Below are positions 44,119-53,225 of a DNA stretch of 64,000 nucleotides, in pieces. A program made the translations under genes and the position numbers. The stretch is from an uncultured Poribacteria bacterium. GTDB taxonomy: Bacteria; Poribacteria; WGA-4E; PCPOR2b. The notes beneath the pieces are model-generated. The model worked only from the letters and a program-made list of their open reading frames with translations. It had not been told where the DNA came from and searched no databases. Within the stretch, counting starts at the first letter, position 1. Every line of letters starts with the position of its first letter. The stretch covers positions 2,041,940 through 2,105,939 of the forward strand of contig OY282444.1 in the NCBI GenBank assembly GCA_958296125.1, given 5' to 3'.

Positions 44119-45360
44119 CTACTTCTCTAGAACCATGCCCTCTCGCTCGATTCGCGCAAGCATCTCCCCAAAGGCTGGGGTGCTGTCGTCGTCCCAATAC
44201 TCGGTCTCGATCGGCGCGTCATAACTCATGGGAACCAACCCACCACGCCAATCTGGCCTCACCATAAAGTGACCGCTATTGGCTGGATCATAGCGATTAT
44301 ACATCATAGAACCGTTGGCAAAACGCGACCTGATAATCCACGGTGCCTGCGCTGGCAACTCCAGATGCTCCAGTCGCTCCAGCGCATCACGATCTAATGT
44401 GAGCCCCAACCCGGGTGTTTCCGATACGCATACAAATCCGTTGACTGGATCTAATCTTTCCTTCACGACATCGCTCTTATAAATCTCCGTGGTGGTGACA
44501 AAGTGGAAGGTGGCTGTAGGAAAGGCCGCCATCATGTGCGTGGTCATAGCTCGGGTGATAGTGCCACCAACGTTTTGTAACATGAAGGGGATATTGCCTG
44601 CAGCAAAGAGACCGGCACAACGTATGGCTGCGCCTATCTTCTGGTGTCCTCGCATATACACATCTCCAGCCCCCATCAGTACTTCGTAGGTGGCATCCAG
44701 CGGTGCTTGGTGACGTACGATGGGCAGCGGCACTCGCTGGCGCAGATCGATCGAAGCCAGCGTATCCCCGGCGTTAATGCAATCCTCGAAGCATCCGGCA
44801 ATGGGAAACTGCGCCAATTTGCCCAGCAATTCTGGCATGTAGTCGTCTGTCCCGCCGCCGGTGAAGTCGTAGTGAATCTTGAAGCCCTTGGGTGCCACCG
44901 CCTCCATAGCCTCAGTCTGGTCAAAGACGTTTTCAAAGGGTGAAAGGTGGTACTTCATCCAAGTGTAGCCCCGCGCTGCGTACCGCTCTACAGCCTCTGC
45001 CATACGCCGGGGGTGCGTTGATACTGTCCAACTGCTCACCGGCACCCATGAGCGAGTCTTCTGGCCGAAGAGTTGGTAGACCGGCACACCAGCAGCCTGC
45101 CCCATTAAATCGTACATGGCTGTTCCTAAAGCCAGCGAGGTTTCGTCCCCGATCCACTTGAAGGGGTTGGTGTTGATGTACTGATCGATGACCTCCTGCG
45201 GCTCGGGTCTGCCGCCTTCTCCAAGCCCTGTCCGTCCGTCGTCTGTATGTACCACATACACCGTACGGCCTGCGGGCCCTGAATAGTGGTTGAGTTGGTA
45301 GGCAATCCAGTCTTGGTATTCGGGGGTAATTTGATGGACTTCGATTTCGGTGACTTTCAC
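44119..45360 (-). CDS. Mandelate racemase/muconate lactonizing enzyme family protein
   Basis: 413 residues, enolase superfamily. The capping domain comes first (EIEVHQITPEYQDWIAYQ). The barrel has a K-x-H in WMKYHLSP (136-138), first metal ligand Asp165 in HYDF and second metal ligand Glu192 in GCFEDC. The usual third Glu/Asp ligand is not evident; this strand reads PIVRHQAP. GHQKIGAA corresponds to the next barrel motif. The enzyme probably acts on an acid sugar or other carboxylate. Minus strand, monocistronic. Confidence 0.85.
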   Translation of the reverse strand: MKVTEIEVHQITPEYQDWIAYQLNHYSGPAGRTVYVVHTDDGRTGLGEGGRPEPQEVIDQYINTNPFKWIGDETSLALGTAMYDLMGQAAGVPVYQLFGQKTRSWVPVSSWTVSTHPRRMAEAVERYAARGYTWMKYHLSPFENVFDQTEAMEAVAPKGFKIHYDFTGGGTDDYMPELLGKLAQFPIAGCFEDCINAGDTLASIDLRQRVPLPIVRHQAPLDATYEVLMGAGDVYMRGHQKIGAAIRCAGLFAAGNIPFMLQNVGGTITRAMTTHMMAAFPTATFHFVTTTEIYKSDVVKERLDPVNGFVCVSETPGLGLTLDRDALERLEHLELPAQAPWIIRSRFANGSMMYNRYDPANSGHFMVRPDWRGGLVPMSYDAPIETEYWDDDSTPAFGEMLARIEREGMVLEK

Positions 45361-45508
45361 ATCGTCCTCCTGTCAGGGCAGCACTAATTGATCGCCAATG
45401 ACGGATTTTGAATCGTTGCATGAAGTTATGACAGTGGAAGGGTAGTTTTCACAACCGCTATAGCATAGCACTGTACAGTTGTTGTGTCAATCTCGAAAAA
45501 GACAGAGT

Positions 45509-45888
45509 TAGGGCTATTTAGTTTTCGGTTTTTTGACCGATTTTGGCGGGTAGAATGCCCCCCCTCTAATCTCCCCGCGGGCGGTACCCCCCTTAATCCC
45601 CCCGCAGGCACCACCCCCCTTAATCCCCCCGCAAGCGGTACCCCCTTTAATCCCCCCGCAGGCGATACCCCCCTTAATCCCCCCGCAGGCGATACCCCCC
45701 TTAATCCCCCCGCAAGCGGGGGGAAGGGGGGGCCTACATCGTAGGCGGGGCATCCTGCCCCGCCCCTGGTCTCCCTGGTCTCGGCACGGACGGCACGGAC
45801 GGCACGGACCGAAGAATTAAATGACCCTAAGACAGCGTGAAGTGTCGGGATTCGGAGATCCCTCCTACGGGAGAATTAAATGCCCCTA
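45509..45888. mobile_element. MITE-like element, copy B (composite, with tandem array)
   Basis: Starts TAGGGCTATTTAGTTTTCGG (45509) and has a first right end at 45829 (GAAGAATTAAATGACCCTA), flanked by near-identical AGACAGAGT and AGACAGCGT. A second right end, TGTCGGGATTCGG ... AATTAAATGCCCCTA, follows to 45888 and matches the right end of copy C. It is thus a nested or fused pair. Inside are a 27-bp tandem array, a hairpin GGCGGGGCA/TGCCCCGCC (45744-45752/45756-45764) and three CGGCACGGA units. The rest of the 45361-46061 gap holds an ATGTTACA/TGTAACAT inverted repeat (45958-45965/46012-46019). Confidence 0.72.
45566..45727. repeat. 27-bp tandem repeat array, about six units
   Basis: Units start at 45566, 45593, 45620, 45647, 45674 and 45701; the third-to-fifth units are nearly identical. 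Each unit is TTAATCCCCCC, then GCAGGCGATA or a close variant, then CCCCCC. Being a multiple of three it leaves open frames on both strands, which are by-products. Confidence 0.85.
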
Positions 45889-46061
45889 AGTAGACTATTC
45901 TTTCCTTGACGTTCAGATAAAATTCTGCGAAAATAGAGTCGAAAATATAAATGGTAAATGTTACAACGATGGTTTCGTAGTAGCGACTTCAGTCACTCCT
46001 TGTTTGCAATCTGTAACATAATACTCGAAAATTCGTATCAGAAAGATTGAGGTAATTCACC

Positions 46062-46973
46062 ATGAATCACGATGCGGCGAATCGAACTTTTGACTGCGAA
46101 TCTACCCTCACCGACACGCAGGTTCTGGAATTTTGTCGAAATGGTTTCCTCACCTTGGAAGGCGTTGTCTCCGATGAGATCAACCAACGGACATGCGATT
46201 ATTTGAATGGGAAGCTACCTGCTAACCCCTGTTTCATTCCCGAAGGACTTACCGATGCGGATTTAGAACGCATCCGCAGCACTCATGAACCGAGCACAAT
46301 CCTTCTTGAGGATTGGTTTATTGAGCATGTGCTTCTCAATGAACAGGTCGCCGGTGCCCTGCGGTCATTGCTTGGTAAGCATGTGGGGCTGCCTGTGCTC
46401 GTGAGCGACCATAGTGTTGAATGTCCAGCACCCGCCCAAGGGTGGCATCAGGATGCCGACCACATCTTCGGACCGGAAGTCAATTTCATTGAGGTTTTTT
46501 ACTTTCCTCAAGATACGCCCCTGGAGATGGGCCCAACTGAGATTGTGCCAGGGTCGCATATCGGGCCCGCTCAACGTGACGCAGCGGATCCAGGGGTGCC
46601 AACCGGTGGGCCCGCTGGATCGTTTGCCCTCCACTCCCAAAGTATTCTACATCGCAGAGGTGAATCGAGTGGGAAAGGGTTGCGCCACATGCTAAAATAC
46701 AGTTACTGGCGGACAGGGGCACCAGAAAGAGATTGGATTATTGAGCCTGACTTTGATTTTCATCGATCCTATTATGGAGGCCACCGCGCTGCCAGATACG
46801 TTGCTCATATGTTTTATTGGTTATGTGGAAAAGGCGATGAATTTCGGGTTATCGGGGGACAGGGGTGGCCCTGGTCAACTGAGAACCAAATTGGGCCGTC
46901 TTATGGATTTGGGGCGGTGGGAGGATACCTGCCGGATTGGCGCAGGAATAACCTTGACGGTTACGCAAATTAG
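46062..46973 (+). CDS. Phytanoyl-CoA dioxygenase family (PhyH) protein
   Basis: 303 residues. Fe(II)/2-oxoglutarate dioxygenase with the metal triad H129-x-D131 in GWHQDAD and distal His about 197 in SQSILHRRG. The N-terminal part FCRNGFLTLEGVVS is the typical PhyH opening; VPGSHIGPAQRD follows the jelly-roll. These enzymes hydroxylate small molecules; the family is very abundant in poribacterial genomes (from memory). GAGG precedes the ATG. The substrate is unknown. Confidence 0.9.
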   Translation: MNHDAANRTFDCESTLTDTQVLEFCRNGFLTLEGVVSDEINQRTCDYLNGKLPANPCFIPEGLTDADLERIRSTHEPSTILLEDWFIEHVLLNEQVAGALRSLLGKHVGLPVLVSDHSVECPAPAQGWHQDADHIFGPEVNFIEVFYFPQDTPLEMGPTEIVPGSHIGPAQRDAADPGVPTGGPAGSFALHSQSILHRRGESSGKGLRHMLKYSYWRTGAPERDWIIEPDFDFHRSYYGGHRAARYVAHMFYWLCGKGDEFRVIGGQGWPWSTENQIGPSYGFGAVGGYLPDWRRNNLDGYAN

Positions 46974-47030
46974 AGTAGTTTATTTATCAAAAATCCTGCT
47001 TTAACATTTTTTTATACAAAGAGGAGAAAC

Positions 47031-47348
47031 ATGTACGTCATAGTCGCACCAATTCAGATTAAGGAAGGACACAGGGAGGCGTTCATTGAAGCCATGCTCG
47101 ACGATGCCAAAGGCTCGGTGAACAATGAGCCCGGATGTCTAAGATTTGATGTAATTCAGGACGGTGCCGATCCCAACCGGATCTGGCTCTACGAGGTTTA
47201 CGTAGACGAGGCAGCTTTCCAAGACCATCTGCAAGCTTCTCACTTCATAAAATGGCGAGATACGGTTAAGGACTGGTTTGCTGAGGGGCCCAAAGGTGCG
47301 GGCGGAGGAAGTTTCAACATCTGGCCCCCCGATGATGAGTGGAAATAG
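47031..47348 (+). CDS. Antibiotic biosynthesis monooxygenase (ABM) domain protein, YgiN-like
   Basis: 105 residues forming one ABM dimeric alpha/beta barrel: MYVIVAPIQIKEGHREAFIEA, NEPGCLRFDVIQD and YEVYVDEAAFQDHLQASHF are conserved. Such small proteins act as quinol monooxygenases or stress proteins. It follows the PhyH gene by 57 bases with AGAGGAG, and ends in a clear terminator, so the two genes are one unit. Confidence 0.88.
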   Translation: MYVIVAPIQIKEGHREAFIEAMLDDAKGSVNNEPGCLRFDVIQDGADPNRIWLYEVYVDEAAFQDHLQASHFIKWRDTVKDWFAEGPKGAGGGSFNIWPPDDEWK

Positions 47349-47366
47349 TGTAGTCCTTGCCATAGG

Positions 47367-47412
47367 CTTGACGTACTCTCAAGCATTCACCCTTGGCAGT
47401 ACGTCAAGTTTT
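47367..47412 (+). terminator. Intrinsic terminator after the PhyH-ABM unit
   Basis: Perfect 11-bp stem CTTGACGTACT (47367-47377) / AGTACGTCAAG (47398-47408) followed by TTTT; the loop has an inner CAAG/CTTG pair. Confidence 0.85.
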
Positions 47413-47498
47413 GGCTAATCACACATGGAAGGAATGATAGCAGAGTTAAGGGGTTAGTGATAGAAAGATACCCCTACTTAGGCCCGCCTAAATACCTT

Positions 47499-49475
47499 TC
47501 AAAGCTCCCGTTTCAGTTCCGCAATCTCATCCCGCAAAGTCGCCGCTTTTTCAAACTCCAGATTCGCCGCCGCCTCGTGCATCTGTTTCGTCAGATCAGC
47601 GATTAAGGCATCGATTTCTGCCTCAGATGTCGCCTCCGAGATTTCGATTTCCAGAGTATCCCCCTTCTCATCGTTATCAGCAAGTTCACTGATGAGATCT
47701 CGAATTTCCTTGTCAATCGTCGCTGGCGTTATGCCGTGTGCTTCGTTATAAGCCATCTGAATTTCGCGGCGCCGTTCTGTTTCATTGATGGCATTGCGGA
47801 TGGCATCGGTTATCTCATCAGCATACAAAATCACTTCGCCATCAAGGTTTCGAGCGGCGCGGCCCGCAGTCTGGATCAGCGACGTTTCGGATCGGAGAAA
47901 GCCCGCCCGATCTGCATCGAGAATAGCGACCAGCGACACCTCGGGTAAATCCAACCCCTCACGGAGCAAGTTAATCCCGACAAGCACATCAAAGTTGCCC
48001 TGTCGGAGCTCTTTTAAGATTCGCGCTCGATCTAAGGTATCAATGTCCGAATGGAGATATTCGGCTTTGATGCCGGCTTCAGTGAGGTAATCAGTCAGAT
48101 CCTCAGCCATGCGCTTGGTGAGGGTCGTGACAAGGACTCGCTGCCTTTGAGCAACCCGTTCGTTGATAACTCCGATGAGGTGGTCGATCTGTCCTTCGAC
48201 CGGGTAGACGGAGATCTTTGGATCAATTAAGCCGGTAGGACGAATAATCTGTTCGACTATTTGGGTACTGTGTTCAAGTTCATAAGGGCCCGGTGTCGCG
48301 GACACAAACACCGCTCGAAGGAGATGCGATTCAAACTCCTCAAACTGGAGCGGACGATTATCCAATGCCGATGGCAGACGGAAGCCGTAGTCCACCAATG
48401 TCTGCTTCCGGGCGCGATCGCCCCGATACATCCCGCGAATTTGTGGCAGGGTCACATGGGATTCGTCAACAATCATGAGATAGTCATCGGGAAAGTAGTT
48501 GAGTAAACAGTAGGGCGGTTCGCCGGGGGCTAGCCCTGAGAAATGGCGTGAGTAGTTTTCGATGCCCTGACAGTAGCCGACTTCCCGCATCATTTCAAGA
48601 TCGAACCGGGTTCGTTGTTCAATCCGTTGGGCTTCCAACAGTTTGTTGTTAGCAATGAAGTGGTCAATCTGATCTTGAAGTTCGGCTTCAATGTTCAGTA
48701 ACGCCTGTTCAAACCGTTCAGCGTCCGTCATGAAGTGCTTGGCAGGAAAGAGCATGATTGTCTTATGTTCCTCCAAGATCTCGCCCGTCAGTGTATCAAT
48801 CTCAGTAATCCGCTCGACCTCGTCGCCGAAAAGTTCGATTCGGTAGGCGGTATCCGCATACGCGGGGAAAACCTCGATCACGTCGCCGCGCGCCCGGAAA
48901 CTCCCACGCGAAAAATCGATGTCATTCCGTTCATATCGAATATCCACAAACGCACGCAGGAGTTTATTCCTTTTGATGATGTCCCCACGGTTCACCTCAA
49001 CCCGTTGAACATTATACTCCTTAGGGGATCCAATGCCGTAGATGCAGGAAACACTCGCAACGATGATAACGTCAGGTCGCGTGAGCAGCGATGCAGTTGA
49101 GGCGAGACGGAGCCGATCGATCTCCTCGTTAATCTGTATATCTTTTTCAATGTAGGTATCTGTGGTCGGCAGATATGCTTCAGGTTGGTAGTAATCGTAG
49201 TAGCTGACGAAGTAGTGGACAGCGTTGTTCGGGAAGAATTCCCGGAACTCGCTATACAACTGTGCGGCAAGGGTTTTGTTGTGCGAAATGACTAACGTAG
49301 GACACTGTAAATTGGCGATGACGTGTGCCATCGTGAAGGTTTTTCCCGAACCTGTAACACCTAACAACGTTTGAACGTCGTTCCCCTGTCGCAAAGGACT
49401 TTCTGTAAGCATCTGAATCGCCTGCGGTTGATCTCCCTGCGGCGTATAGTCCGAAACCAACTCAAACTTTTCCAT
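47499..49475 (-). CDS. uvrB: Excinuclease ABC subunit B (UvrB)
   Basis: 658 residues from ATG 49475 (AGGAAG upstream); an upstream start would add 16 residues. Walker [17 protein letters not shown], beta-hairpin region with [27 protein letters not shown]-type helix [11 protein letters not shown], motif [11 protein letters not shown], and the C-terminal UVR domain ([22 protein letters not shown]) that binds UvrC. It is the damage-verification helicase of nucleotide excision repair. Full length. Confidence 0.97.
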   Translation of the reverse strand: MEKFELVSDYTPQGDQPQAIQMLTESPLRQGNDVQTLLGVTGSGKTFTMAHVIANLQCPTLVISHNKTLAAQLYSEFREFFPNNAVHYFVSYYDYYQPEAYLPTTDTYIEKDIQINEEIDRLRLASTASLLTRPDVIIVASVSCIYGIGSPKEYNVQRVEVNRGDIIKRNKLLRAFVDIRYERNDIDFSRGSFRARGDVIEVFPAYADTAYRIELFGDEVERITEIDTLTGEILEEHKTIMLFPAKHFMTDAERFEQALLNIEAELQDQIDHFIANNKLLEAQRIEQRTRFDLEMMREVGYCQGIENYSRHFSGLAPGEPPYCLLNYFPDDYLMIVDESHVTLPQIRGMYRGDRARKQTLVDYGFRLPSALDNRPLQFEEFESHLLRAVFVSATPGPYELEHSTQIVEQIIRPTGLIDPKISVYPVEGQIDHLIGVINERVAQRQRVLVTTLTKRMAEDLTDYLTEAGIKAEYLHSDIDTLDRARILKELRQGNFDVLVGINLLREGLDLPEVSLVAILDADRAGFLRSETSLIQTAGRAARNLDGEVILYADEITDAIRNAINETERRREIQMAYNEAHGITPATIDKEIRDLISELADNDEKGDTLEIEISEATSEAEIDALIADLTKQMHEAAANLEFEKAATLRDEIAELKREL

Positions 49476-49638
49476 ATTTTCACTTCCTAGCAGCATCATG
49501 CCGACCCTAGCAAAGCCTAACAATCGTTATTCCCTACAGGCATCGGTTGGATTTTCGCCCCAATGGTGTTTCTTGCTCCGCCGTAAAAAACTCGGTTTCT
49601 GACGCTTTCTCCACGCTTCACGTTTTACGTTTCCCGCA

Positions 49639-52086
49639 TTACTGATGTGCATTACACAGCATCTTCGGTTCATGTCCAACGAGGAAGGCTTCCTTAATAA
49701 TAGCTTCCTCCGGACACTTCCCTTGGTATTTCAGCATTCCTGTGTTTTTATCAATGTCTCGCAAAACAACGTTGGGCGGTTTATCAAAATCCTTGACGGG
49801 TCCGCGTGCCCCTTCAATCATAAATCGAGCCCAAATGGGTAAGGCACCCTGAGCTCCTGGGAACGTTGTCTTCTTCTGTGGATCGTTAAACCCGACCCAA
49901 ACCCCGGCGGCGAGATTCCGAATATAACCGACAAACCACGCATCTGTATAATCGTCCGTTGTGCCGGTTTTGCCGGCGGCGGGACTTTTGAGCCCCATCA
50001 GACGCGCCCGCCTACCGGTGCCATTATCAATCACGCCTTTCATGAGATGTGTCATGAGATAGGCAACCCCTGCGTCAATGGCCTGTTTTGCTGGCAGTTC
50101 ATTTTCAATTAGGATGTTCCCATACTGATCTTCGACATACTGAATACCTATCGGTTTCTTACGCAGCCCACCATTAGCAAAGACCGCGTAGGCAGCAGTG
50201 AGTTCAAGTAGTGGCAATCCGCCTGCCCCTAACGCAATTGACGGATATGCGGGTAAATCTTTGTGGATGCCTAGACGTTTGGCGGTCGCAAGCGTTCGAT
50301 TAAGCCCGGCAGGTTTGTCGTTTTCCTCTATCGGTGTCTCCCACATCATTCTTGCTGTCGCAATGTTGATCGATTTCTCTAATACCCTTCGCGCGGTAAT
50401 ATCTCCGTAGTAGCGCCGTCCGTAATTCCGAGGTCTCCATCTTCTCTTCGTTCCAACGTTAATAGACCACGCTTCGTCACGGATAATTGTTGCTGGTGTT
50501 ATTAAAGGCGGGTGGTTAAGCAGTGCTGCAAAGACAATTGGCTTGAAGGCTGAACCGGGTTGGCGATCTGCATCGACAGCTCGATTAAAAAAGTTAATCT
50601 TTTGCTGGGTGATATAGAAATCGCGTCCCCCCACCATCGCTTTGATGTGCCCCGTTTGTGGTTCAAGTGCGATTAGCCCCGCTTGCAAGTAATTGGTAAT
50701 TGGATCAATGCCATTTGGATTATTTTTATTCTCGTCGTAATCGGGCAGATTTCTGTAGGTACCCTTGCCCCTCAGGGTCTGATCCAATTCCCGCAAGTGG
50801 TTAGCAACAGTCCTTTCCGCAATCTCTTGCATGGAGACATCAATTGTCGTGTACACCCTTAACCCTTGGTTGTACAAATGTCCTTCTAATTCAGGTATGC
50901 CTATCAGTTGTTCATGAACATATTCCAAAAAATGTGAACCCCCTCGGCCTTGCGCGCTTTTAGGCACTTTGATGACAACGGGTTTCTTCACATTTGTAGC
51001 GTATTCCTCTGCATCAATGTAACCTGCTCGTAGCATCAATCCGAGCACCAGATTGCGCCGTTCTTTTGAACGCTCCGGATGACGCACCGGCGAATAGCGT
51101 GTCGGTGATTTCGGAATGCCCGCCAGGGTGGCGCACTCGTGGATTTCTAACTCCCATACATTTTTCCCAAAATAGTTTTGGGCTGCCTCTTGGACACCCA
51201 GTACCTCCTGCGAGCTGTATCGCCCCAAGTTAATTAGGTTCAGATATCTTTCGAGAATTTCGTCCTTGGAAAATTGATGCTCAATACGAACAGCGAGCAA
51301 GGCTTCCTTCACCTTTCGCAACATCCGCCTCTCACGGGTCAGATAGATATTCCGTGTGAGTTGCTGGGTGACCGTGCTCGCGCCTTGCAGCGTTCCCTGT
51401 GTTCGCCTCAAATATAACTGAGCATTGTGAAGGGAGGCGCGGAGAATCCCCAGAAAGTCCACACCCCAATGGCGGTAAAATCGCTGATCTTCAACCGCGA
51501 GGAATGCCTGTAGTAGATGGTCTGGCATCTGCACGAGTTTCACAATCTCTCGTACCTCGGCTTCACCTTTTCTATCATAAAGCGCGTTAAGCAACTCCGG
51601 TCTAAGATCGAAACTATCGATTTTTTCACCGTCCTCATTTTGGATTGTCTCAATTTTTCCATCAACCACAGCAAGCTCGACCTGATATGCCTCCCGATTC
51701 GCACGTGGAAAATGGAAACCTTGGAGGTAAATCCATAGCCTCTCAGGTTGCCCTTGTCCATCGCGCCCAATTGAATATTGTCCAATAACACTCGGTTTAA
51801 TAAATTCCCCGCTTTCTTCATACTCCAACTGCTTCAATTTATCCAGCAGGAAATCAACCGAATCTCCTAGTTGAACCGTACAAAGGGAGGAATAGACCTC
51901 AAGATGCTGTTTCCACGTCTCGACCTCGCGATATTCAAGTTGGCCCAAGTCGATATCTTTGATGGAGTCCCACGAATCGAAGACAACACCTCCTACAAAT
52001 CCAATACCAACGAAGATTAGCATCATCACACAGATAGTAGTAATGAGAAACAGTGTGAGCGTGCCTCGAAGAATTTTTTTAATCAT
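49639..52086 (-). CDS. Penicillin-binding protein 1A (glycosyltransferase/transpeptidase)
   Basis: 815 residues. One N-terminal membrane segment (about 8-35), then the GT51 glycosyltransferase with EDQRFYRHWGVD and GASTVTQQLTRN. The transpeptidase shows its three motifs in order: SxxK in GSAFKPIVF, SxN in KSINIA and KTG in AGKTGTTDD. It polymerises and cross-links peptidoglycan in the periplasm. GAGGAAA precedes the ATG. It lies 163 bases upstream of uvrB on the same strand. Confidence 0.96.
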   Translation of the reverse strand: MIKKILRGTLTLFLITTICVMMLIFVGIGFVGGVVFDSWDSIKDIDLGQLEYREVETWKQHLEVYSSLCTVQLGDSVDFLLDKLKQLEYEESGEFIKPSVIGQYSIGRDGQGQPERLWIYLQGFHFPRANREAYQVELAVVDGKIETIQNEDGEKIDSFDLRPELLNALYDRKGEAEVREIVKLVQMPDHLLQAFLAVEDQRFYRHWGVDFLGILRASLHNAQLYLRRTQGTLQGASTVTQQLTRNIYLTRERRMLRKVKEALLAVRIEHQFSKDEILERYLNLINLGRYSSQEVLGVQEAAQNYFGKNVWELEIHECATLAGIPKSPTRYSPVRHPERSKERRNLVLGLMLRAGYIDAEEYATNVKKPVVIKVPKSAQGRGGSHFLEYVHEQLIGIPELEGHLYNQGLRVYTTIDVSMQEIAERTVANHLRELDQTLRGKGTYRNLPDYDENKNNPNGIDPITNYLQAGLIALEPQTGHIKAMVGGRDFYITQQKINFFNRAVDADRQPGSAFKPIVFAALLNHPPLITPATIIRDEAWSINVGTKRRWRPRNYGRRYYGDITARRVLEKSINIATARMMWETPIEENDKPAGLNRTLATAKRLGIHKDLPAYPSIALGAGGLPLLELTAAYAVFANGGLRKKPIGIQYVEDQYGNILIENELPAKQAIDAGVAYLMTHLMKGVIDNGTGRRARLMGLKSPAAGKTGTTDDYTDAWFVGYIRNLAAGVWVGFNDPQKKTTFPGAQGALPIWARFMIEGARGPVKDFDKPPNVVLRDIDKNTGMLKYQGKCPEEAIIKEAFLVGHEPKMLCNAHQ

Positions 52087-52164
52087 CCAATTTTCCTCAT
52101 CCCCAATCTTGATTTTATCGATTTTCCTGAAAAATCCAGAAAACTAAAGAATCCTGATTTGAAT

Positions 52165-52776
52165 TTATGGTGTCCGGCTCCGATCCCTCTCTTTCCTAAC
52201 ACGCTTGATAGTGCAGCCAAACGCCTTCGTCTTTTTGAGGGCTTCGGGAATTTCTTTCCCGGCAACCACGAGGTCAAGTACCTCGCTTAAATAGTGTGTT
52301 TCGGGGTCATTCTGGCTATTATCAATGGCACCATGATACCGAAGTATCCGCTTTTCGTCCAACAAGTAGATTTCAGGCGTACGCTTTGCCCCAAAATTAT
52401 CCGCAATCTCATTTCTCAGATCCTTCAGAACCAAGAAACGGAACTTGTTTGCTTTGTTATGCTCAGCTATATCTTTGACGGATTCCCTTTTGTTGGAGTT
52501 GATCCCAATGAACTGTACCCCCCGATCTTTGTAGTTGTTATGTAGCGCGATAATCCTTTCGTTGTAATTATTAGAAACAGGACATTGGGTCGAAATGAAC
52601 ATTACAACGGTCGCCTTTTTGTCGTGGCTCAAATCCTTGAGTGAATGCTCTTTGTCCATAGCGTCTTTGAGTGTGAAGTTAGGGACCTCCTTATCCATCT
52701 TGACGGTGTCGGCGATCACACTAGAAGCTAGGGTAAAAACAGATATCAGGGCAAGGATTCGGATCAATAATTTCAT
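52165..52776 (-). CDS. Exported redoxin (AhpC/TlpA-like thioredoxin fold)
   Basis: 203 residues. Signal peptide (LIRILALISVFTLASSVIAD), then the redoxin fold: VPNFTLKDAMDKEHSLKDL, VMFISTQCPVSNNYNER with the CPVS active site and RTPEIYLLDEKRILRYHG with the cis-Pro. The CPVS motif has a single active-site cysteine, and a second cysteine is in KAFGCTIKR near the C-terminus. Likely a periplasmic thiol peroxidase or disulfide enzyme. Perfect AGGAGG ribosome site. It lies 78 bases before PBP1A on the same strand. Confidence 0.85.
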   Translation of the reverse strand: MKLLIRILALISVFTLASSVIADTVKMDKEVPNFTLKDAMDKEHSLKDLSHDKKATVVMFISTQCPVSNNYNERIIALHNNYKDRGVQFIGINSNKRESVKDIAEHNKANKFRFLVLKDLRNEIADNFGAKRTPEIYLLDEKRILRYHGAIDNSQNDPETHYLSEVLDLVVAGKEIPEALKKTKAFGCTIKRVRKERDRSRTP

Positions 52777-52976
52777 TTGATTCCTCCTAAGGTTGCAATC
52801 AATCTTCCGGTCCGCTCGAATTCAAATGACATTCTATTAAGACGTTTAACATCCCGTTCCGTTTAGGATTGCTTTTAAGCAGTTGGACAGATTCAACTTC
52901 GTGCTACTTATATTGCACACGCTTTATAACTACTATTCTTAATATTTAAACGTTCAGATTGAAACGAAGGTAACAG

Positions 52977-53177
52977 TTACTGGATAAAAATATACCAATC
53001 CATTTGCGAAGCCTCGCGATCGCTAATGCTACGCAGTTTCTGTAGGATCTCAGAGGAGGTGGCACATAGTATGCCAAATTCGATAAAAGCTGGCTTTGGC
53101 GTTTGTAAGCGAATTTCTCACCATTTATGGCAAGATGGGCCCTTCATATTGTTCATTTTTTGAACACTTCTGTTCAT
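52977..53177 (-). pseudogene. Small reading frame interrupted by one in-frame TGA
   Basis: From ATG 53177 the frame gives 19 codons (ending GPSCHKW), a TGA at 53118-53120, and then 46 further codons with protein-like composition (EIRLQTPKPAFIEFG, SSEILQKLRSISDREASQMD) to TAA at 52977. GGAG lies about 11 bases before the ATG. This stretch fills part of the 449-base gap 52777-53225; the rest is AT-rich with no clear feature. It is probably a decayed small gene; the family is unknown. Confidence 0.3.
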
Positions 53178-53225
53178 AAAGCTGATAATCTCCGTTCCTT
53201 TCGGGGCAAACTTTGTCTCTTCGCT

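Noticed and set aside
45566-45727. Regular repeats that could suggest a CRISPR array
   Set aside because: Units are contiguous 27-mers without unique spacers, and no cas gene is present.
45484-45753. Open frames on both strands with repeated NPPAGDTPL or GGIKGGIAC units
   Set aside because: They arise from the 27-bp tandem repeat, which is a multiple of three; no ribosome site and no known family.
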